Assembly (NCBI RefSeq): GCF_000518705.1
Contig: NZ_JAEC01000032.1
Coordinates: forward strand, 1 to 57,897
Reading direction: 5' to 3'
DNA from: Shewanella colwelliana ATCC 39565
GTDB lineage: Bacteria > Pseudomonadota > Gammaproteobacteria > Enterobacterales > Shewanellaceae
Length of the DNA: 57,897 nt
The notes under the pieces are model-generated. The model had not been told where the DNA came from. It did not search any database and worked only from the letters and a program-made list of their open reading frames with translations. Below are positions 52,645-57,897 of this stretch, piece by piece. Numbering within the stretch: the first letter of the stretch is position 1; every line of letters starts with the position of its first letter. Both the position numbers and the translations under genes were made by a program.

Positions 52645-53670
52645 GTGACAAGAACACTCATCATACTTATCGCATTTAGCTTATTTACTACGTTTTCCGT
52701 GAGTGCAAAAACACTTAGGTTTGCGGTTGTGCCAAAATTTCACGGCGCATTTTTTATCCAAAGTAACAAAGGCTGCCAAGACGCAGCAGCTCAAATAGAA
52801 GGGGTACAATGCATCTATCGCGGCCCAGAAATTGCGAGCGTCAGAACCCAAGATCAAATCATCGAACAGCTTATCAGTGAAGGTATTGATGGTATCGCAG
52901 TGGCTGTCACCCAATCAAAATTTTTAGCAGAGAACTCGCTCAAGAAAGCGCAACAAGCGGGCATACCTATCGTTACCTATGATTCTGATTTTGATGCCCT
53001 CACCCAAGCCAAACATGAACATCTTCGTTTAGCCTACATAGGTACCGACAACTTTGAGTTTGGCAAGGCCCTGGGTGTACAGCTAAAAACATTGAGGCCC
53101 AATGGTGGTACATTGATCATTCAAACAGGTAGACCTGACTCACCCAATTTAAATTTAAGAATCATGGGTATACGCTCAGAACTCTCAGCGAAAACCTACG
53201 ACGCACCGCCTGGTGAACAACTTAACAACGACAATGGTTGGACTGAAGTAAGAGAACCATTTTCCAATTTTGACCAGTTAACTCAGGCCGTTAAGCAAAT
53301 GGAATCGGTAATGAGAGGTAAACCAACCAAAGCGAATTCTTTTGTTGCTGTAGGAGGATGGCCACAAAACGACGCAGACCTCTACCGTAAAATGATTGCC
53401 CCCTACCAAGCCAAACTTGATAATAACGAGGTGGTGGTCGTGATCTCTGATGCCGCTCCACACCAATTAACCCTACTAAAAGACCGTCTCGCCCATATCA
53501 ACGTGGGGCAAAACCCGTATGAAATGGGTAGACAAGCTATTCTTACCCTACATAAAATCGTCACGCAGCAAGCCTATGACCCAGTCATCTACACACCAAT
53601 GAAACTTTGCACCCCAGAAAACTATGCCACCTGTGGCAAAAGCTCCCCAAAAGTGCCTATCAGTGATTAG
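52645..53670 (+). CDS. Orphan sugar-type periplasmic binding protein
   Basis: A 341-residue binding protein of the Peripla_BP_4 group (RbsB/LuxP-like). Signal peptide 1-21 ends at VSA. The mature part begins KTLRFAVVPKFHGAFFIQSN and contains GIDGIAVAVTQ, GIPIVTYDSDFDAL and IGTDNFEFGKALGVQL. A GTG at 52645 is the start, with AGGAG six bases upstream. There is no ABC permease, so it may serve a remote transporter or a sensor kinase, as LuxP does with LuxQ; that is inference. The final four bases overlap the convergent TM2 gene. Confidence 0.85.
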   Translation: MTRTLIILIAFSLFTTFSVSAKTLRFAVVPKFHGAFFIQSNKGCQDAAAQIEGVQCIYRGPEIASVRTQDQIIEQLISEGIDGIAVAVTQSKFLAENSLKKAQQAGIPIVTYDSDFDALTQAKHEHLRLAYIGTDNFEFGKALGVQLKTLRPNGGTLIIQTGRPDSPNLNLRIMGIRSELSAKTYDAPPGEQLNNDNGWTEVREPFSNFDQLTQAVKQMESVMRGKPTKANSFVAVGGWPQNDADLYRKMIAPYQAKLDNNEVVVVISDAAPHQLTLLKDRLAHINVGQNPYEMGRQAILTLHKIVTQQAYDPVIYTPMKLCTPENYATCGKSSPKVPISD

Positions 53671-54038
53671 TTGACCAGAGCCACACGGCGGCTATAGCGC
53701 TGGTTAAACTTAAACGAGCTCATGCTCAAGGTGCGCGCCGCATCAACCCAACCAACAATCATCGGCACTAATGTCCAACAAAATACCAAGTACATACTGC
53801 CCTTTACATAATGGCCTAAATAGAATTGATGTAAGCCGAACACCCCAAATAACAAGCCAAACCAAATTGTGAGGGTTTGGTTTTTAATGTGCACGTTAGG
53901 GTCGATGCCAGCAAGCGCTTCTAATCCTTGGCCCGCATGGCATTGGGGGCAGATCGCCACATTAAAACCGATCCTCTGAGCGCACTGCGAACATTGCACG
54001 TCTATATACTGCGAAAATGGGGCGTGATTCTGCGGCAT
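53667..54038 (-). CDS. TM2-domain membrane protein with zinc ribbon
   Basis: A 123-residue protein. A zinc-ribbon pair, CSQCAQRIG and CPQCHAGQG (four Cys), occupies residues ~17-40. The TM2 domain follows (about 55-115), two helices with the signature LLFGVFGLHQFYLGHYVKG, and a short basic tail. TM2 proteins are small membrane proteins of unknown function in bacteria. The start at 54038 has AGGAG six bases upstream; the ATG at 54062 does not. It overlaps the end of the binding-protein gene by four bases. Confidence 0.85.
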   Translation of the reverse strand: MPQNHAPFSQYIDVQCSQCAQRIGFNVAICPQCHAGQGLEALAGIDPNVHIKNQTLTIWFGLLFGVFGLHQFYLGHYVKGSMYLVFCWTLVPMIVGWVDAARTLSMSSFKFNQRYSRRVALVN

Positions 54039-54062
54039 TACAAACTCCTGTGTCATACACAA

Positions 54063-54296
54063 ATAAAACCACTAATCAAAAGCTGCTTGAGACTTTTGAT
54101 AAATATTAGGCCACACATTATGCGTACAAGTGTTCGCTGAAATATAGGTGTGTAGTTCACATTAATAAAATAAAAGGCCCAAAATCGAAGACCCTGTATG
54201 TCTACTAAATCGCTCACCTCACAGAACCATAGTCGTTATGAATAAATTTAGCGTGCTTTACCCAGCGACCCACTATATTGTAATTGACTTAATTAA
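54063..54296. other. Upstream region of the TM2 gene
   Basis: AT-rich, 234 bases. No gene recognised. It probably contains the TM2 promoter and, at its right end, decayed sequence upstream of the alkyl-sulfatase remnant. Confidence 0.35.
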
Positions 54297-54470
54297 AGTG
54301 AGCTTAATGATGTGATGATGGGTGCGCACAGCTTTGATGACAAAATTAAAGCGGGCAAAGTGAAAATGGAGGGCGACAGCCAGGTGATTAACGATCTAAT
54401 GAGTTCATTAGTGACCTTCACCATGGCATTTGAGCTACTACCTGGCACCTTGCCAGACACAGCCAAGTAA
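54297..54470 (+). pseudogene. C-terminal remnant of an alkyl sulfatase
   Basis: An in-frame stop (TAA, 54294-54296) is followed by a 57-codon open segment that ends in TAA at 54470. The peptide includes GAHSFDDKIKAGKVKMEGD and LVTFTMAFELLPGT. The SCP2-like C terminus of class B alkyl sulfatases has the same pattern, as in the intact gene at 1095-3188, whose C-terminal part has FDPAFEIVPLP. No catalytic domain remains upstream, so the copy is truncated. A terminator is preserved 71 bases past its stop. Homology was judged by eye. Confidence 0.6.
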
Positions 54471-54540
54471 CTCGAAAGCCACACACCACAATTTGCGGTT
54501 TCCGGAAATGCTAAGCTCGGCACAAAGTCTAAAATGAACA

Positions 54541-54571
54541 ATACCACTGATTACCATCAGTGGTATTTTTT
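54541..54571 (+). terminator. Intrinsic terminator after the alkyl-sulfatase remnant
   Basis: ATACCACTGA (54541-54550) and TCAGTGGTAT (54557-54566) form a perfect 10-bp stem followed by TTTTT. It appears to be the original terminator of the decayed gene. Confidence 0.88.
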
Positions 54572-54731
54572 GCCCCAGCGTCATACTGTTATCCATCGTA
54601 CCCCACATCAGTCCCCCTTACAGAAGCTTAAAATTCTAGCTATTGAAAAATAGCCAAACTCGGCCTATTCTTGTTGGCACTAGCAAAGGATGCTACAGCC
54701 AATACACATTACCTCATCGCAAGGATGCAAT

Positions 54732-55280
54732 ATGGATTTAGTTCAATTGATATTAATCGCCCTTGGTTTGGCGATTATGCTTATTGTTCCATTTATCGCC
54801 CGACTAATCAGCCCCAGCAATGACAACAGCTACACTTATCGCAAGCACAAGGCGCTATTTTCGCCTGCCGAACGCTCGTTTCTTGGGGTGCTAGACCAAG
54901 CGATTGGTGACCAGTATCGCGTATTTGGCAAAGTGCGTATCGCAGATGTGATCACGCCCCAAAAAGGCATGAGCCGCCAACACTGGCAGGGAGCCTTTAA
55001 TAGAATATCCGCCAAACATTTTGACTACCTGCTGTGTGACAAAGAGAGCCTGAACGTAGTGGCCGCGATTGAACTTGACGACAACAGCCATCAACGCGCT
55101 AACAGGCAGCAACGCGACCAACTGATCACCGACGCCTGCCTCACTGCCGAGCTACCACTGATACGCTTTAGCGCCCAGCGCAGTTACCATATCGATAAGG
55201 TGCGCAGCAGCATCCACACCAGCTTAAAGCCGCTTGTTGCGACTAAGGCCTCACAACATATTAATCAGGCCACTATTTAA
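54732..55280 (+). CDS. DUF2726 protein with N-terminal membrane anchor
   Basis: A 182-residue protein. Residues ~3-25 (LVQLILIALGLAIMLIVPFIA) form a membrane helix. The DUF2726 domain follows (about 45-165): LFSPAERSFLGVLDQAIGDQYRVFGKVRIADVI, LLCDKESLNVVAAIELDDNSHQ and ELPLIRFSAQRSYHIDKVR. DUF2726 is related to the endonuclease-like/PD-(D/E)XK fold and has an IELDD..H pattern resembling that active site, but its activity is not established. The start at 54732 has AAGGA upstream; the in-frame codon at 54690 adds 14 unlikely residues. Confidence 0.82.
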   Translation: MDLVQLILIALGLAIMLIVPFIARLISPSNDNSYTYRKHKALFSPAERSFLGVLDQAIGDQYRVFGKVRIADVITPQKGMSRQHWQGAFNRISAKHFDYLLCDKESLNVVAAIELDDNSHQRANRQQRDQLITDACLTAELPLIRFSAQRSYHIDKVRSSIHTSLKPLVATKASQHINQATI

Positions 55281-55422
55281 CGTAAGCACGAATTGAGAAT
55301 TCAACCTCTGGCAGGCAAAAGCAATCACTACCCCATGCTATTTCGAGGTTGCTTTCTCACTGTTCTCCATAGAGAATAGCGCCTAGATGAAGTGATAAAT
55401 ACCGCATAGGAGCGCCAACGAC

Positions 55423-55872
55423 ATGATGACAAAATGGGCGATACGTTTTTTACAGATGGCAGAGCTCGTCGCATCTTGGAGTAAAGATCCCTCCACCCAA
55501 GTGGGTGCAGTGATCACTGAGAACAATCGCATCGTCTCTTTAGGTTTTAACGGCTATCCACATGGTATCTCTGATAGTGCTGAAACCGATAATCGTGAGA
55601 TGAAACTACTTAAGACCTTGCACGCCGAAGAGAATGCCATTCTCCATGCCAAACGCGACCTCAGTAGCTGCGAGATCTGGGTGACTCACTTCCCCTGCCC
55701 TAACTGCGCCGCCAAAATCATTCAAACTGGTTTGCGCGCTGTCCACAGCCCACAGCCTAGCGAAGACTTTTTATCGCGCTGGGGCGATAAGATTAAAGTT
55801 AGCCAAGATATGTTTGAACAAGCTGGCGTCACCGTCGATTGGATGCAGGTCGACGCAGCACCAGCAGAATAG
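55423..55872 (+). CDS. Deoxycytidylate deaminase-like protein
   Basis: A 149-residue zinc-dependent deaminase of the dCMP/CDA family. The catalytic motifs are complete: HAEENAILHA (His-Ala-Glu) and PCPNCAAKIIQTG (PCxxC). Residues DPSTQVGAVITENNRIVSLGFNGYP match the substrate-binding start of dCMP deaminases (ComEB-type). The likely reaction is dCMP to dUMP, feeding dTTP synthesis, although related sequences act on other substrates. The C-terminal 25 residues vary in the family. Confidence 0.87.
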   Translation: MMTKWAIRFLQMAELVASWSKDPSTQVGAVITENNRIVSLGFNGYPHGISDSAETDNREMKLLKTLHAEENAILHAKRDLSSCEIWVTHFPCPNCAAKIIQTGLRAVHSPQPSEDFLSRWGDKIKVSQDMFEQAGVTVDWMQVDAAPAE

Positions 55873-55994
55873 ATCTGCTCACCACCTTATCGAAACAAAT
55901 AACTCATGAACTGGGCTAATGGATTTAGCCCACGTTAATCTAAGGAAAGATAATGAAAACAAGATCTCATACCGCTATCGAGGTTTAGTAGCCA

Positions 55995-56444
55995 CTATTC
56001 AGATAAAGCGATAAGACAGTGCTGCTGGCCAACAGCATTCACCACTGCTATTAGTCTCGCCTTTATCCCCTGCTCTATACCAACGCCACCTTGAACCAAA
56101 TCATCGACTGCGATAAAAGCCGTGGTCGTTAGCTTGCTGCTATCATTTTGGTAGGCATAGCCTGGCTCTACCACCCAGCGTTTTGCAAGAGCGTCCGCAG
56201 CGCTTTCTTCACCCTTTTCATTCTTCACCTGAGTGTCCGCCGGTGCGCTCGTCAAATGCTCGGCTTTCTCTGCTAACGATCTCACCAAGATAAAGTCGAA
56301 AGACAAGATGAAATCTTCATTACTGTACCAGTCTGCTTTTAGGGCCTGAAAATTGAGCCACATCTCAAGCTGGGCCAACAATGGCTTAAGCGAACTGGAA
56401 AACTGGCTATCGGCCGTGATGGTAATAGGAAACCCTTGCTGCAT
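55995..56444 (-). CDS. Unrecognised protein
   Basis: A 149-residue cytosolic protein. I do not recognise the family. Visible are an N-terminal beta-like segment, a Trp-containing LEMWLNFQALKADWY, an acidic low-complexity stretch (about 78-95), and a C-terminal GVGIEQGIKARLIAVVNAVG. The ATG at 56444 is chosen because AGGAACAG lies upstream; an ATG nine codons earlier lacks a ribosome site. It is convergent with the dCMP deaminase-like gene. Confidence 0.65.
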   Translation of the reverse strand: MQQGFPITITADSQFSSSLKPLLAQLEMWLNFQALKADWYSNEDFILSFDFILVRSLAEKAEHLTSAPADTQVKNEKGEESAADALAKRWVVEPGYAYQNDSSKLTTTAFIAVDDLVQGGVGIEQGIKARLIAVVNAVGQQHCLIALSE

Positions 56445-56471
56445 AATTGTCTGTTCCTGTTCCTTTTGCAT

Positions 56472-56807
56472 TTGCTGTTAGCGCTGCGTAAGCCTTTTTA
56501 GTAAAACGTTAACCATGGTAGACGCTGGCGATAACTTTAGATTTTGCTGGCTAACCAACCCAGATGCAACCACAACCAATTAGTCGCGCCCAACAAAAAA
56601 GCAACCAGATGGTCGCTTTCTTAATGCTTTAGATAACTAGCCAAACCAATATAATTAGTCGCTGGCGAGAACCCCAAGCAGCGTCATGGCGTTACTGCCG
56701 ATAGTAAGACAAAGAAGCCGCTGCTTTTCGCCGCGTAGTTGACTGCTGTCAATGAGTAGTGAAAAGTAGCGGCAGATGCCGTATTGCTGAGGTTAAGTAG
56801 CCATGAA
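56472..56807. other. Intergenic region with an inverted repeat
   Basis: A 336-base gap. GCCGCTGCTTTTC (56717-56729) and GAAAAGTAGCGGC (56761-56773) form a 13-bp inverted repeat with one mismatch and a 31-base loop, and a terminator-like hairpin lies near 56600. No gene recognised. Confidence 0.5.
56596..56619 (-). terminator. Probable terminator of the VOC gene
   Basis: AGCAACCA/TGGTCGCT forms an 8-bp stem with one A-C mismatch at 56600-56617. The minus strand ends in a T6 run. It is about 190 bases past the VOC stop. Confidence 0.5.
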
Positions 56808-57293
56808 TTACTCGTAGTCGGAAGCGTAAGTCTCCTGATACGTATGCGAATAAAGCTCAAACAAGTTACCAAATGGGTCTTCTAGGTAAACCATTTTCGC
56901 TTGCTTGCTATCATCTTCTGGGTGGTAACGCATGATGTCCATACGCACTTTACCGCCAAACTCCTCAGTGCGCGCGATGGCCCCTTCAAAGTCATCGGTT
57001 TGCAAACAGAAATGGAAGATCCCCAAACGAGAGAAATCGACTTCGTGACGCTCTGCACGTTGTTTCATCTCAAACAGTTCAACACCTATGCCATCTGTGG
57101 TGACCAGGTGCGCAATATTAAAGCCTTTAAAGCCTTCGCCAAATACGGCAATACACATTCTGCCAATCGCGGTTTCGCGCTCTTCAATGACTTTGGTGTT
57201 GTCCATCACTATGTTAAGACCTAACGCTTTAGTGTAAAACGCTACCGCGGTGTCCATATCGCCAACCATAATACCTACGTGATTCATTTTCAT
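56808..57293 (-). CDS. VOC-family (glyoxalase-like) protein
   Basis: A 161-residue member of the vicinal-oxygen-chelate superfamily, beginning MNHVGIMVGDMDTAVAFYTKALGL. Metal-site residues typical of the family are visible: the initial His (NHVG), Glu in IGVELFEMK, His in GIFHFCLQT, and Glu in FGNLFELYSH. Candidates include lactoylglutathione lyase and methylmalonyl-CoA epimerase-like enzymes; I cannot decide. The start at 57293 has GGAG seven bases upstream; the longer in-frame start at 57344 adds 17 residues. Confidence 0.82.
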   Translation of the reverse strand: MKMNHVGIMVGDMDTAVAFYTKALGLNIVMDNTKVIEERETAIGRMCIAVFGEGFKGFNIAHLVTTDGIGVELFEMKQRAERHEVDFSRLGIFHFCLQTDDFEGAIARTEEFGGKVRMDIMRYHPEDDSKQAKMVYLEDPFGNLFELYSHTYQETYASDYE

Positions 57294-57897
57294 AATATTG
57301 CTCCACACTCTGAGATGAGATAACTCGTTTGTTTTGACTGACATCTTTAACTAACCCGTCATTTGACTGAGTTGGTCGCTTCAATTCACCAGCCGTTTCG
57401 ATGAGTGAAGTATATGGAGCAAGAGTGATTACGTAAAATTATCAATAATTATGATTATAAGTACGTTTTGTTATTATAATTCTAAATATAGCTAATATCA
57501 GCTAACCGTGAATAGCCTTTGAGTCTTGAAAGATAATAAGTGATCACAACAGATCTAGTTGGAAACAAAGTACCTTTATTTTTCAATGAGTTACAAAAAA
57601 GATAATAAGCCACCCATAGTCAATCAATACCATAGCACCATTATTTGCTGATTACTTCTATGGCACTACACGGGAAGGCAACATAAGTGAGAACACTCAT
57701 TGAGATAGCTGCGAGCGGAGCATCTGATAGGTTGGATTTGATAGAAAAAAGACAAAAAGGCAGAGTTTAAGGCATCACAAATTGACCTGAGTGACAGGCC
57801 GAGTGCAAAAGTGGGAGGTGACTAAATGCTAGCTAAATGGCAGATGCTGACAACTGCTTGCAAAGTGCCTTCGTCGTTTTTCTAGGTGGGTATAATA
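57294..57897. other. AT-rich intergenic region at the window end
   Basis: 604 bases with no credible gene. ATCAATAATTATGAT near 57450 is an AT-rich near-palindrome with ATCA/TGAT ends and may be a promoter or operator element for the VOC gene. The last ~130 bases carry no recognisable family sequence; a neighbouring gene may start beyond the window. Confidence 0.45.

Noticed and set aside
55953..55988. 11-codon ORF with AAGGA upstream
   Set aside because: The ribosome site is present, but the reading frame stops after MKTRSHTAIEV; too short to support alone. It could be a decayed gene start.
1..57897. tRNA, rRNA, integrase, transposase or phage genes
   Set aside because: Looked for by eye on both strands; none recognised.

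Overview
The window looks like a chromosomal segment of a marine gammaproteobacterium, most probably Shewanella or a close relative. Pointers are a DUF3083 protein, an RRF_GI-family protein, an OsmC-YcaO fusion, a PtsG-type permease paired with an EIIA-HPr-EI fusion, and the style of the intergenic repeats. Assignment to Shewanella is inference from gene content; no rRNA or tRNA gene was seen. No phage, insertion sequence, integrase or CRISPR array was found. Most of the window is ordinary core and accessory chromosome arranged as short transcription units separated by clear intrinsic terminators.

Region by region. 1-1000: degenerate tandem intergenic repeats with no gene. 1.1-4.3 kb: a secreted alkyl sulfatase and a divergent LysR regulator. 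4.3-8.7 kb: mgtE behind a strongly structured leader, then glnD, whose stop codon is the first unit of a 17-copy heptamer array. 9-15 kb: MscS-type channel, MOP-type membrane protein, DUF2132 protein, a lamin-tail/PPC/endonuclease I secreted nuclease and a CbiM-like membrane protein. 15-19 kb: AraC regulator, a duplicated SnoaL-like exported protein and an amidohydrolase. 19-24 kb: a 40-residue basic protein, a PepSY membrane protein behind a Fur-like box, DUF465, a prohibitin homologue, DUF1840, and an antibiotic-biosynthesis-monooxygenase/nitroreductase pair.

24-28.7 kb: a two-gene PTS operon (EIIA-HPr-EI fusion, then EIIC-EIIB) with an 18-bp perfect palindrome upstream that resembles a LacI-family operator. 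28.9-36 kb: PepO-type metallopeptidase, YghU, cupin, DsbA-like protein and OsmC-YcaO. 36-43.7 kb: membrane diguanylate cyclase, orphan solute-binding protein, LysE exporter, RRF_GI, DUF3083 and two unrecognised proteins. 43.9-51 kb: a large U32-family protein, a glutathione transferase, DUF3297, and an EmrAB-like efflux pair with a divergent LysR regulator. 51-57.9 kb: two divergent orphan periplasmic binding proteins, a TM2 protein, a C-terminal alkyl-sulfatase remnant, DUF2726, a dCMP deaminase-like protein, an unrecognised protein and a VOC-family protein.

How the genes work together: the clearest functional units are the PTS operon (PEP-dependent glucose-type uptake, all phosphotransfer domains encoded in two genes), emrAB with its LysR neighbour, and the monooxygenase/nitroreductase pair (probable quinone or nitro-compound stress). 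The least expected items are the mgtE leader RNA candidate, the heptamer array, a second degenerate EIIB domain in PtsG, two cysteine clusters in the U32 protein, the alkyl-sulfatase relic, and two very short ORFs. No clearly new defence or mobile system was identified.
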